Part shown: one piece after another, positions 11,561 to 24,960 of the stretch
Layout of the letters: each line of letters begins with the position of its first letter
Position numbering within the stretch: the first letter of the stretch is position 1
Source of the DNA: Larix kaempferi
Lineage: Eukaryota > Streptophyta > Pinopsida > Pinales > Pinaceae
Assembly (NCBI GenBank): GCA_027924585.1
Contig: BSBM01000047.1
Coordinates: 22,011,501 to 22,075,500 of the forward strand
Length of the DNA stretch: 64,000 bases
Reading direction: 5' to 3'
Notes under the pieces: generated by a model
Databases searched by the model: none
The model's input: the letters and a program-made list of their open reading frames with translations, nothing else
Told to the model about the DNA's origin: nothing
Position numbers and translations under genes: made by a program

Positions 11561-12207
11561 TGTTAGGATAATTAATAATCCAACCTTTTTCCACCTTAGT
11601 AATTTTTCCCTTTTCCTAGTATTGGATGATGTTTTTGACCCTTTAATGGTGTGCAGATTTCATATAGGACTCATTATCCACTTGATGCACCCTCCATACA
11701 TGAATTTAGGCCATGTAGAGTCAACTCCCTATATTTTAGGAGCTAACTCAGTGATATGGTTCAGTCCACCTGAGTTCATGACTGTAGTTGGGGGTTTGAG
11801 CTCTGATTTCCACTGATTGTAAAATAATGCACCCTCTCTAGCCTACTTTGCATGAGAAAATAACTGATGCGCCCTTTATGATCAGTTAACTGACAGTAGA
11901 TTTAGTGAACTAACATTTAGTTGAGTTTGTAACTATCAGAGCACTGTAGTGGGGATAATTCCTATGCTATACTGAGATGGATTTGAATTCCTCATGGGTA
12001 ATAAAATTTTATCTATTGTACTATATTATTTTACTATACAGATTAATGGAATATGACACCAGTTTTGATGCACATATGATTTTCTTTGTATGCTTTATTT
12101 TACTACTCAATTCTTACTAGATTTCACTGTAATTATTCTACCTTGCTAATTCTATCATTATGAGGTATTCCCAGGCTCAATGATCTGTTGTGTTCCATAA
12201 TTTCACA
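11561..12207 (+). repeat. copia 3' LTR (647 bp)
   Basis: It starts TGTTAGGATAATTAATAATCC and ends AATTTCACA. It is equal in length to the 5' LTR, with visible substitutions between the two. GTCTG follows as the target duplication. Confidence 0.92.
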
Positions 12208-12212
12208 GTCTG

Positions 12213-12599
12213 AAGAATTGATAGAGCTATTTTTCCATGTATCTATCTTAAATCTATTTAGTTGTTCCTATTATGAAATTTAGAATTGATATTAGTTTCA
12301 GCTAAAAACGCATTGGCGGCAAACACTTGTAATCTCTGTGATGGGAGGGGAGAATAAATTTGAACCAGCTTTCACCTTGTCAAACCCATATATAATAACA
12401 TTGTGTGAGGCATGTCCAACTTCTAATATGGATGTATCCATAAGAACTTGTTCCCTGCATGTGAAGAGGTGATTGAAACCTTGTGAGAATCTATAGTCAA
12501 CAGTAAGTCATATTGGCTATATAAAATTATTTAAGAAACAAAGACTATGTTCAGAGTAAATATTTATTCAGGAATATTTTCCAGGAAAGGCACAAAGGA
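12213..12599. other. unassigned intergenic sequence
   Basis: AT-rich sequence right of the copia element. No coding, RNA or repeat signal was seen. Confidence 0.3.
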
Positions 12600-12879
12600 A
12601 TATATTTTGTATTTTTTTCGAAGAAGTTGAGAGTTAGTGCAATAAAATTACAATTTCACATTTTGAAGAATCAATACAACACAATTGTCACCCACCATTC
12701 AATAATATTCAAACAAAATTGGTGTGGTTTATATATATATATATATATAAACCACACCAATTTTGTTTGAATATTATTGAATGGTGGGTGACAATTGTGT
12801 TGTATTGATTCTTCAAAATGTGAAATTGTAATTTTATTGCACTAACTCTCAACTTCTTCGAAGGAAATACAAAATATAT
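12600..12879. repeat. 280-bp near-perfect palindrome without spacer
   Basis: Base i pairs with base 25479-i across the whole span, centred at 12739/12740 inside an (AT)n core. The 140-bp arms differ at only two adjacent positions (12615-12616 against 12863-12864). These are T opposite G, so an RNA hairpin would form G.U pairs there. Arm landmarks are AACACAATTGTCACCCACC and its complement. It could be a foldback MITE-type element, a hairpin small-RNA locus, or a recent inverted duplication. No terminal target duplication was evident. Confidence 0.93.
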
Positions 12880-13650
12880 CATGCCCAGGTTCATAAAATT
12901 AATAATTGTTATCCCTTCACGACATTAAATATGAATTAGTTGCTGTGCCCCTTTCATATATGTATTTAAAATTAATGTTCTCTTGTTTAGGTTGTGATTA
13001 CCTACCACTAGCAATGGTGCAAAAAAGGAAGTCCCACTTCAGATGTCGAAACCAATGATGCATGACCTTATTATAATACTTTTGTCTCTTCAGTATAATA
13101 TAGCTCCCATTGAGTTTGTGGTAAAAACCATCAGTAGGGTTGGCGAGCTTATGTTATCATTGGTTCAACTTGATTTGTTTTATGTGCTGAACCCAGGTTG
13201 AAATATGAATCTGACTCAAAATTGGAAGGTTTTGTAACATTGTTAAGGAAAAACTATAGGTTCCCAGAGAATCAATTGGACACTAATTTCTCATCCTAGA
13301 AATTGGAACATGCATCTCCATTTTAAACAACTTTGCCAAGAGATCTCTGAAGAGTGAATAGACAATTGTATTTGGTCTTCCAACCATATTTTCTTATGCA
13401 TTTTCTTTCAAGGAGTTTATAGAATCTTTTGGGAGTATGGATTTAGATGAAAGAGAAATCTGGTTATTGTTTTCCAGTTTTTTCTCAATATTTTATTTTG
13501 TGGATTTCAGCCTTCTCTCTACACTTTAGATGCAGAGATTGCCGAATCCTTATTCATTGCCTATAATTTCTTTCAACCATCGGAATGTGCACATACAACA
13601 ATAATGCCAAACTTTAGCACTTAGTTTATGAAGTTTTGTGACATTATTTC
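12880..13650. other. unassigned intergenic sequence
   Basis: AT-rich, without a supportable gene or repeat boundary. A few short open stretches look random. Confidence 0.3.
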
Positions 13651-16197
<2,547 letters not shown>

Positions 16198-16237
<40 letters not shown>

Positions 16238-16346
16238 CAAGGAGACCTATCTTTATGATCATCCCATCTTGTCTTGTGTATTTGTACATTATATAAGGAG
16301 GTTTCCCTCTCGAATATGCTTCGTATTCATCTATTTTCTTCATTAT

Positions 16347-16383
<37 letters not shown>

Positions 16384-16586
16384 GCGCGCGCGCGTGCGCA
16401 CACACACACACACACCAAGGAGACCTAGCTTCATGATCATCTCATCTTGTCTTGTGTATTTGTACATTATATAAGGAGGTTTCCCTCTCGAATATGCTTC
16501 TTATTCATCTATTTTATTTATTATTAAGGCATTGTATTAATCTCTCTTTCTTATTTTATGCTCTTTTGGGAATTTGGAGCATAACA
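16198..16586 (+). repeat. 3' end of gypsy 5' LTR with duplicated promoter segment
   Basis: A segment of about 110 bp occurs twice, at about 16236-16348 and 16416-16528. It contains CCAAGGAGACCTA, CATCTTGTCTTGTG, a TATA-like ACATTATATAAGGAGG and CTCTCGAATATGCTTC. The copies are separated by a CA/CG tract, and a (TA)n(CA)n tract precedes the first. The LTR ends at GCATAACA, two bases before the primer-binding site. The TATA-like element suggests a duplicated core promoter. I infer that slippage or unequal exchange between CA tracts caused it. Confidence 0.7.
16349..16415. repeat. (CA)n-(CG)n-(CA)n alternating purine-pyrimidine tract
   Basis: An uninterrupted pyrimidine-purine alternation: CA repeats, then CG repeats with one TG, then CA repeats. 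The CG core is among the sequences most prone to adopt Z-DNA. Confidence 0.95.
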
Positions 16587-16588
16587 TT

Positions 16589-16600
16589 TGGTATCTGAGC
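16589..16600 (+). promoter_or_regulatory. primer-binding site, tRNA-iMet type (one mismatch)
   Basis: TGGTATCTGAGC matches the usual TGGTATCAGAGC except A to T at one position. It lies two bases after the LTR end at 16586. Confidence 0.8.
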
Positions 16601-17647
16601 TTAGAAGCTTCCAAAACACACCATCTTGGAATTTTCGCTATAACGTTTTTTACATGGATTTTTTAGACACCAAAAATTGAGGGGCCTCATAAGACATTGA
16701 AATATATCTAATATGGATTTCAGGTCTTGATTCATTACATATTCAGAGTTATACACTGTGGAAGTTAAGTTTTTTTACTAGTCCAAAAACTAGTCTCAAA
16801 CAAGTGTTTTGGGTAAAACTATTATATCTAGATCTTGAGAGATCAAAATGGAGTGAGACCTATTTAATAAAAAGGAAGAAATACCATAGTTTTTGGGTAC
16901 AAATTTTAAAACTAGAGATGGAAAATCAGACACATGGTAGTCCATACACCTTCTCTCTCCTAAAAGGCACAAAAACAACAAGTTTTGGGAAAATCGCCAT
17001 AACTCTCTCTTGGAACATCAAAATTGGGTGAAACCCATGGAATTTCAGAGATGACATAGAAGGATACTATAGGATTCAATTTCAGACTCGGAGGGGGCTA
17101 AATTGCATAGCTACCTCAGTTGGAAGTTCAGTCGGCAAGACAATCTCCAAACTAGGGTTTTTAAAGCTATATTAACTTCAAAATTACATAGATTTTGATT
17201 GGAATATCTATTTTGGTGATTCAAAAGGTGTGATAAAGAGGAAATAGAGAAAAAAAATAGGTAAATATTAGTGATATATAATGGAAAGAGGAAGATTAAA
17301 AATTAGTTCTCCACTAAACCTCTTGAAATCTGAATCATGACTTATGACAGAAATGAATAAATGGGTCACCAACTATCCAATTTGGAATCCAATTTGAAGG
17401 AAGTGATTGATAGGTTAGAGACACATAATTGATAAACCAAAAAAATTATATAGAAAAGGTGTTTAAAAAAATGGCCAAGGAGATGTTCAATAAATAGGAT
17501 CTTGAAGAGATGGCCACTTAGATACAAAAAAATGAATTTTTTAATGAGATGAGGAAATTATTTCCTCATAATTCAAATCCTAAGGAATAATATAAGGAGA
17601 ACAAGATGGATTTGTCCCAGTCACATACTAATAAAATTGAAAAATAG
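16601..17647 (+). pseudogene. gypsy leader and gag remnant
   Basis: A leader is followed by fragments of a gag N-terminus with coiled-coil character near 17340-17540. The central capsid domain expected before the zinc knuckle is not apparent in any frame, so this part seems deleted. Confidence 0.5.
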
Positions 17648-18390
17648 TTGGATAAAAAGAGGATCGAGTCCCAGACATTTGAATATTCATCACATCATAG
17701 AGAGGGAATCGTTTCCTCCCCTAGCCACAATCAACCTACAAGGTTGAAACCTCTCCAATTGGAGGAAAAAATAGAAAAGAAACTGTGTTTCAATTGTGGA
17801 ATCAAGTACAATAAAGGGCATAAGTGCAATGAGAAGAAATTATTTTACATGGACTGTGAAGAGGAAGATGATCTAGAACCAGAACAATCTCAAGAGTTAG
17901 ATATAAAGGATACTACTCCAACCATATCTTTCCATGCATTGGTCGGTGTTATCACACCTCAAACTATCAGGATACAAGGGTATATCAAAAATTAAAAGGT
18001 AGTAGTGTTGATTGATTCTAGTAGTACCCATAACTTCATTAATTTCAAATTAGTCAAACTTCTAAATTTATTTGTATAATATCCAACACCAAAATTTCAA
18101 GTAATAATTGCAGATGGAGGTACCAACCACCATAAATTTTTCATAGAAACACCATAGTATTAGGCTTACTATGAGAGAATATAAATTGCATAGTCCAATG
18201 ATTGCAATGCAAATGAGTGGTGTTGATGTTGTACTATGGGTCCAGTGGCTACAGTCCTTAGGAACAATGGCTCTCAATTTTCAGAAACTTTTCATAATAT
18301 TCTCTTTAGAAAGAAAGGAAATTGAACTTATAGGTATTCCAAGAAAAGACTCTAAATTGATAAGCTCTAATAGCATGACAAATTGCTAAA
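17648..18390 (+). pseudogene. gypsy nucleocapsid and protease remnant
   Basis: The zinc knuckle is CFNCGIKYNKGHKC at 17786-17827, followed by the acidic linker usual in this clade. After a stop near 17993 the protease reads VVVLIDSSSTHNFI. The catalytic Asp (18014-18016) is kept but the expected Gly of D-S-G is Ser (18020-18022). Further downstream, frames shift through the conserved GVDVVLWVQWL region (18220-18250). Confidence 0.88.
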
Positions 18391-19330
18391 GAAAGGACAC
18401 TGTGGAGTAATTGCACAATTGTGCTTGCTAGATGTGAAAGCATCTATGCCCTCTATTCTAGTTGATCTCCAACAAGTCATTAACAACCATTCCAAGTATT
18501 TGGAGAAATTCCTAAATTTATTCCACCTACTAGAAGTCATTACCATCCTATTCACCTACAACCAAGTAGTGTACCACCTAACATTAGACCCTATAGGTGA
18601 CCCATATGCACCAAAAGAGTGAATTTGAAAACATGGTTCAAGAAATGTTAGATGAAGGCATCATTCAACCCAACCAAATTTATTTATGTGCACTAGTGGT
18701 GATGGTTCATAAAAAGGAAGGTTCATGGCATATGCTTCTATATTATAGAGAGCTCAATAATATGACCATAAAAGATAAGTTTCATATTCCCAACATTAAT
18801 GAAGTACTAGATGAATTACATGGAGCAATTTTCTTTACCAAGTTGGATCTTGGTTCTGGATATCATCAAATCATAATGAGGAAATAAGACATTTCAAAAT
18901 AACCTTCATAACACATTAAGGCCATTATGAATTTTTGGTGATGCCATTTGGCCTTACAACGCACCTTCCACATTTCAAATCTTGATAAATTATATTTTTA
19001 AAACTTTCCTTCGAAAATGTGTGTTAGTATTTATTGATTATATACTAATCTATAGAAAATCTTGGTAGGAGCATGTACAACATGTTGATAGGGTCTCAAA
19101 ACTATTGGAGGAGAACCAATTATATGCCAAATCTTCTAATTGTGCCTTTGGGATTCATGAAGTGGAATATATATTGTATCTCATGAAGGCATCAAAGTGG
19201 ACCCTAAAAAAATTAAATGTATCACGAAATGGCCATTTCCCAAAACCTTGAAGAATCTTAAAAGATTCCTAGGATTGACAAGTTACTACATCAAGTTCAT
19301 CAAGAATTATGGTCAAATAGTAGCACCTCC
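18391..19330 (+). pseudogene. gypsy reverse transcriptase remnant, YxDD box broken
   Basis: 18597-18887 is open with EMLDEGIIQPN, VVMVHKKEGSW, YRELNNMTIKDKF and FTKLDLGSGYHQI, all RVT_1 landmarks of gypsy elements. The catalytic FxDD box near 19030-19041 reads F-I-D-Y: the second Asp codon is TAT. RT would be inactive even without the frameshifts. Confidence 0.92.
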
Positions 19331-19860
19331 AACAAGGTTATTTAAAAAGGACACATTCTCTTGAACTCAAGAAGCAACCAGAGCTTTTGAAAAGCTTAAA
19401 GTGGCTATGTGTATGACTCATGTATTATCCACGCCTGGCTTCACAAAAAATCCTTTTAGTGGAATGTGATGCCTCATGGAATAGAATTCGTGCAGTTACA
19501 ATGCAAGAAGGAAGACCACTTGCCTTTGAAAGTTTCCAACTTAAGGGGGAAAACTTACTAAAACCAATTTATGAAAAAGAAATGTTTCCCATATTACATG
19601 CAATTACGAAATGGCACCCTGGTCCCTTACCTGATAGGAAGAAACTTCAAGGTAAGAACATATCATGACAATATGAAGCACTTGTTGGAACAAATATTAT
19701 CTTCATAAGAGAAACAAAAATGGGTTATAAAGATGCTAGGTTATGAATTTGAAATTATCTACAAAAAAAGAGGAAAATTGTGGTGGTAATACACTTTCAA
19801 GAAGAGAAGATGGCATTGAGGGATTACTTTGTGCTATTTCATTATGTAATCTGATTGGAT
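19331..19860 (+). pseudogene. gypsy RNase H remnant
   Basis: 19420-19668 is open and holds VECDASWNRIRAV and QEGRPLAFES, then EKEMFPILHAI, typical of gypsy RNase H (RT_RNaseH_2). A frame change follows near 19625. Sequence to about 19850 continues with the connection to integrase. Confidence 0.88.
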
Positions 19861-20725
19861 AGAATAATCAAGGATATAATGGAAACATTATCAAAATGCA
19901 TGCAATATAATTCAAAAACTAAAAGAAAACCCTAGTTCACTAGATAAATTTGTGAGGAAGAATGATCCACTATGGTACCAAGATCACCTATATTTATGTA
20001 ATAATTCTCAACTCAAACGGAAGGTCCTTTTGTAATTGCACACTTCTCCAATAAGATAACATTCAGGGTTCTTGAAAACATACCATGTGATCAAGAAGGA
20101 TTTTTTCTAGGAAGGTCTTAAAAATGATGTCCAAAATTTTATGGAAAAATGTTTGGTTTGCCAACAAAACAAAGGAGTCGAGACAAGCAAGACACCAAGT
20201 ATTCTACAACCATTAGCCATACCAAGTTAGCATTGGAATGAGCTATCAATGGATTTTATGACATGTCTACTAAAGTTAGAAGGAAATATAATCATCATGG
20301 CAGAAGTTGATCAACTCACAAAGTATGCACATTTATTCTCTCTTTCTCATCCTTTTAAATCAAGTACAATAGTTTTAACATTCATGGAATCAATTCAAAA
20401 TCTACATGGATGATGGAATCACCAAGATTATTGTAAGTGATCAAGATCCAATTTTCATAGGAAATTTTTGGAAGGAAATATTTTCTTGTTTGGGCACTCA
20501 GTTGGCTCACATCTCCTCTTACTATCCTCAATTTGATGGGAAAACTGAGTTTGCAAATAAATTCCTAGAAGGGTATCTTCATTGATTTGCATTTGATAAG
20601 AACTATGGGTCAAGTGGTTTCCCTTAGAAGAATGGTGGTACAACACATATGTCCATACTTCATAAAAAATGTCACCAATTATGGAACTTTATGGCTATCA
20701 TCCTCCTTCCATAACATCAAATGCA
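19861..20725 (+). pseudogene. gypsy integrase remnant, truncated
   Basis: Frames show the HHCC region ending MEKCLVCQQNKG (near 20140-20170), the core start LSMDFMTC (near 20243) and VSDQDPIF (near 20435), then LGTQLAHISSYYPQ. The homology ends at a MELYGYHPP-type stretch near 20680-20725, and the C-terminal part and 3' LTR are missing. The next sequence is an unrelated repeat array. Confidence 0.88.
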
Positions 20726-20734
20726 AATTTTTCC

Positions 20735-21465
20735 ATGTTGATGTTGATGTGTATTTTAAATGATGTTTGTGTTTGTTAGATTTGTGTGATGATGATGTTA
20801 GATAATGCTTGTATTTTGTTAGATGTGATTATTAAATTTGTGTATTAGATGATGTTTATATATGTTATATGTATATTCTAGATGATGTTAAGTAATGTTT
20901 AGATGTGTATGTTAGGTGATGTTTGATGTGTATGTTACATGATGTTGTTACATAATGCTTGTGTTTTTTTAGATGTTTATGTTAATTGATGTTAGCTAAT
21001 TTTATATGTGTATTTTAATAGATGGCATTTACGTTTGTTATGTGATGATGATGCGATATAATGCATGTGTTTTGTTATATGTGTATGCTAGATGTGATTA
21101 TTATATATGTATGTTAGATAATGCTTGTGTTTTGTTATATGTGTTTATTAGATATGTTTGGTAGATTTGTGTAGTAAACAATGTTTATCTTTGTCAGATG
21201 TGTCTGATAATGATGTTAGTTAATTCTCTTATTTTTTTAGATGTGATTATTATATTTGTATCTTACATTATATTGGGTAATGTTTAGATGTATAGGTTAG
21301 ATGATGTTAGGTGATTTTAGATGTAATTATGTTAGATAATATTGGGTAATGTTTAGATGTATAAGTTAGATGGTGTTCACTGATTTTAGATGTAATTAGA
21401 TGATGTTATCTAATATTAGATGTGAATGTTTGTGTTTGTTAGATGTGTATAAAATAATTATTCCT
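20735..21465. repeat. degenerate TGTTAGATGATGTT-type repeat array
   Basis: Roughly 730 bp are built from variants of short words such as TTAGATGTG, TATGTTAGATGATG and AATGCTTGTGTTTTG, with irregular spacing. It abuts the truncated gypsy integrase. It could be a decayed minisatellite or a subterminal repeat region of a DNA transposon. No coding signal. Confidence 0.75.
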
Positions 21466-22762
21466 CTAATTTTAAATTGTGTATAAACATCATGCATATT
21501 AAATCGTGAAAAACATCATGCATATTTATTTTGAAAAATTGTGAGAGGTGTTTATTAAAAACATCAATAATAACTTCTTCCTAACAATGCACTTACTGTC
21601 ATATATTTACAATTGATGCAGTAAACAATTTTCTAAAAAAATATTTGTTTAGATTTAGATTAAATATAACAATGTTTAGTAACGGGTAAACAATTTATTT
21701 TTTAATGAGGAATTACAAATTAATTATAATGAAAATTACAATATTTCCTTGAAATGTGTCTTTAAGATCTCCAAAAACACTTAAACACTTTATACTAAAT
21801 ATGTCTAATTTATTTGGAATTAAAGTAATCATATAAGATTTTTAATTACAACGTAGTAACCCTAAAATATAATTCACGGTATCTAATTAATGTCATGTGT
21901 ATAACTCTTAAAACCAATTTATTCCATAACCCCTAGCCCCTACAAACTAACATAATTTGTATTTCTCCAATTTTATATAGCGTTAACATAATGCATATTA
22001 AATCATGAAAACAATTATAAAACAAATTCATTAATTCTTTACATCCATTTGTTTGGTTATATTAAATCGTGCAAACAATTATAAAGTCAACATATTCTAA
22101 AGTTATATTAAATCATGCAGATAATTATAAAGTTATGAAAATATTATATTATATATAATATAATGTCATGTGTGCCTTGTTGATATAATAAGTTATATTT
22201 CTTCTTACATCATTTTTTTTCTTTCAAGACAATGATTTTTTAAAGTAGTCAATCTACCTAATTAAAATAAAATGACTATTTCCATAGCATTATAAATTAA
22301 TGAGTTTGTAACTTTCGTGTATTACAATAATGAGAGAACATGCACATTCATGATGTTTTAGATCATAAGCCAAATGGACTCCATCTTTTGTATTCTACAT
22401 AGTATTATATTGAATTGAGTATATTAGGATGTTGTACTTTAATTTAATCCATCTTTTGTATATAGAGTTTGCAAAGAGAGCTTATGAAGGTAAGACTAAC
22501 CCACACAATTATTTCATCATGAAATTAATTCTAAAATTTTATAATAAATATGCAATGAGATAAAAATATCTTCAACTAAAATAAAAATATTTTACAATCA
22601 ATCATTCAATACAATCACAAATTACTAGATAGGCAAACACATTACGCATCAAATTGATTGTTAACCAAATAAAATTGTTTAAAAAGTGGTTGTAATTAAC
22701 TTTTTATTTCCACCATCATAAAATAAATCAAATAGAAATACAATTATCAAATTAAAGATAAC
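21466..22762. other. AT-rich region with a dispersed short repeat
   Basis: A motif close to ATATTAAATCRTGMAAACAATTATAAA recurs near 21497, 21988, 22058 and 22106. No gene-like open frame was seen. Confidence 0.5.
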
Positions 22763-24182
22763 AATAATAAAATGATACCCCCGAATGTGGGTGACGTCAG
22801 GGGAAGGTGAGATGTGGCACTCCGGTCACATGCAAGTCATATTTGACATGTGTCGCGAGTGCAGTGTTATGAGGGAAAGTGGATGGGTTGTCTACCTAGC
22901 GGTTTGAGCGTGCGGGTGATATCCTAAGAAGTGAGTATTATGTTCATGCAACAAAGGGTGGTGATGGAAGACGAAGGCGGTACCAGGATCAGATGGATCC
23001 TACTGGATGTAATAATGGAAACTGGTGGGATGTGCACTGGATTTGAGGGGCGGAAAGGGAAGGTCATGTCCACATTAATGGAAATTTCCTCCCACGTATC
23101 AGTCATTTCCATGAGTCGATACAAGCTTGTTTTTAACAGTCGAAGGGGAGGCCCAATTGGCCCTGAGACTGGAGGCATGAGTTTGATTGACTGTAAGAAG
23201 AAAGGTGATGGAGTGTTGGGTGAGGGAGTTCTCTATGTGTTCATTGTTGTCATCATGGATCCCGTGGGGACATTGGGGAACCTATAGAAACAAAAGAAAT
23301 GATGGGAGAGTCATGAGAAAACCAGGGCGGTGCAAGCGGGTTGGAACTACCGTGCGTCCATTCCTCCGTCCATTAGAGAATATTTGGAAATGTTGGAGAA
23401 TGGGGTCTGGCATGAGGTCCTGGAGAATTTTTCAACGCTAGATGAGGCAGTGTTGGAGAGATGGATACAGGACTTGGGCTCGTCAAGGGCTCACCAGGTC
23501 TTGTATGAAAAAATGGTTACGCATTATTGGGTTATCAAAGGCCTCCTGAGCTGATTTCTTCTGGAACGCGAGGAGAAGTTGGGTGGGGATGAAATCCCTC
23601 TAGACTGCTGGAAGGATTTGTATGCAGATACTCATCTCTTGCACATGAATATTAACGCAATTGGGAAAGATTTGGGCGTCTCGTATCTCCCGAAGATGGG
23701 TATTTTCACTCCTAGACTAGTGATGGATTTACAAGATAGCGAGAACGATGGCGGTGTGGGTGGCACAGTTGGGATCCCCTCACATGTTAAGGATCAATTG
23801 TTGTAATTCTTGGGCTATGGTAGGTATTTGTTTATTTCTTTCGATACTTTATTTTGGCTGTGTGGGTGGGATAGTTCTTTTGATAGGTCGGGGGGTCTAT
23901 TTATGGACCACTGGCTTAGCGATGAATAATCATGATAAGCCTGTAGGTTTTTTTTTGTTTAGTTATGTTCTCAGGATTTTGGGAAGTAGTTGGAAAAATG
24001 TTTTCCATGTTTTCTCCTTCAGGGGAGGGGCCCTAGGGATGATTCTATATAAATTTCTCAGACCACTCAAGTGTTGTTTCAGACTGTGTGACAGAAAGAT
24101 GGAAGAACTATGACTATAATTTTGTGTATAATATGTTAATATAAAGTGTGCTTATTTACAAAAAAATAAATAATAAAATGAT
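22763..24182 (+). mobile_element. retroposed sequence with 14-bp target duplication and A-rich end
   Basis: The insert (22777-24168) is much richer in G and C than its surroundings and is flanked by AATAATAAAATGAT at 22763-22776 and 24169-24182. Its 3' end is A-rich (TTTACAAAAAAATA). Long target duplications plus an A-rich tail are the hallmark of LINE-type target-primed reverse transcription. I recognise no RT, endonuclease or LINE ORF1 domain, so it may be a processed retrocopy or a non-autonomous LINE derivative. Confidence 0.75.
22931..23806 (+). pseudogene. decayed reading frame inside the retroposed insert, unknown product
   Basis: One frame runs from 22931 to a stop at 23804-23806, interrupted at 23285-23287, about 23300 and 23552-23554, giving about 290 codons. 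Landmarks are SSHVSVISMSRYKLV, PPSIREYLEMLENGVWHEVL, LDEAVLERWIQDLG and HMNINAIGKDLGVSYLP. I do not recognise the family. The 3' part (23810-24110) has further open sequence without a domain. Confidence 0.5.
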
Positions 24183-24414
24183 GCATCAACACCATAAATT
24201 ATGAAATAAAACATGTACATCTCACTCTTTGTTACCATCAACTTGATTATCTTCCTCGCTTGGCATGATAGAATTGTTCTTCTCAAAAATATGTTTTGAT
24301 ATAGGGTTGTGTCTTAATACGAACCGCCAATCCTTATCCAACACGTCCAGGTAAAATAACACTTGGTTGCAATGTTTTGGGAATGTTAGAAAAAAATGAT
24401 CGCAGAGCAATAAT

Positions 24415-24960
24415 AATAAACAAGATGAAAATATAAATCACATAAACACAATATCAAGAGAGACACCAATATAACGTGTTTCACCCAAAATGAGCTACGT
24501 TCACACAAAAATTGCTAGTCCTTATTATTATACCATCCAACAAATGAAGGGATACAACCTGCAGCACATCCGCTGCAACTTTCTCTTCACTCTCTCCGAG
24601 TCTCTCTTACACAATCAGAGAGATGTTTGCAATGCTACAATACATTACATAGTCATATTATAATGTTTTCCTTTTAAAGGGAATTACTATAGGAAAACAC
24701 TACAGGCTACTCAATACCATGGGCCTATAAAATGTTGGCCAACAAAAAAAACCATAAAATATTCTTTCAGGGGCTTTTCCCTTGGACCCCCTTTCCCCGG
24801 GGCGCTTCCCCTGAACCCCCGTCGGGGGCCTGCTAGCCCCTGGACCCCTGTGGGGGTAGATTCCCCCCCACACCCCCCTCGCTAGGATGAGTGTACAATC
24901 CACCTGCATATCATATAAAATGGTTGTACAAACACGACTGAAACAACATCTCTGAATTAA
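24415..24960. repeat. plant interspersed repeat interrupting the transposase remnant
   Basis: It contains GAGACACCAATATAACGTG, TTTCACCC and GAGCTACGTTCAC. This motif set reappears in element A's LTR (about 44010-44055). Farther right is a GC-rich block (24765-24885). It separates two parts of the TNP2 homology, so it is either intron sequence or a later insertion. I found no target duplication. Confidence 0.5.
24765..24885. repeat. GC-rich block of CCCC-GGGG half-palindromes
   Basis: Repeated words of the type GGGGCTTTTCCC, TTGGACCCCC, CCCCGGGGCGCTTCCCC, GAACCCCCG and CTGGACCCCTG form short inverted repeats in a window that is otherwise about two-thirds A+T. I know this style from other plant intronic and transposon-associated repeats; no function is known to me. 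Confidence 0.7.

Larger units (their letters stand above)
6565..12207 (+). mobile_element. complete but defective Ty1/copia retrotransposon
   Basis: This element has two 647-bp LTRs, a tRNA-iMet primer-binding site (7212-7223), a degraded gag-pol in the order gag-protease-integrase-RT-RNase H (7324-11399), a purine tract (11547-11560), and 5-bp flanks GTTTG and GTCTG that differ at one base. Integrase before RT is diagnostic of Ty1/copia (Pseudoviridae-type). Many stops, frameshifts and lost catalytic residues show it cannot move by itself. Confidence 0.95.
16587..20725 (+). mobile_element. Ty3/gypsy element internal region, 3'-truncated
   Basis: The order primer-binding site, gag remnant, zinc knuckle, protease, RT, RNase H, integrase marks a Ty3/gypsy element. 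RT before integrase excludes copia. Residue patterns resemble chromovirus-like plant elements (Tekay/Del type), but no chromodomain is present because the element stops inside integrase near 20725. Everything is broken by stops and frameshifts. Confidence 0.9.

Noticed and set aside
20735-21465. CRISPR-like array
   Set aside because: The repeats are short, irregular and degenerate, with no constant-length spacers, in plant nuclear DNA.
24700-24712. AACACTACAGGC as a CACTA element terminus
   Set aside because: Only CACTA plus two bases match, no subterminal repeats or partner end are present, and it lies within the interrupted transposase homology.
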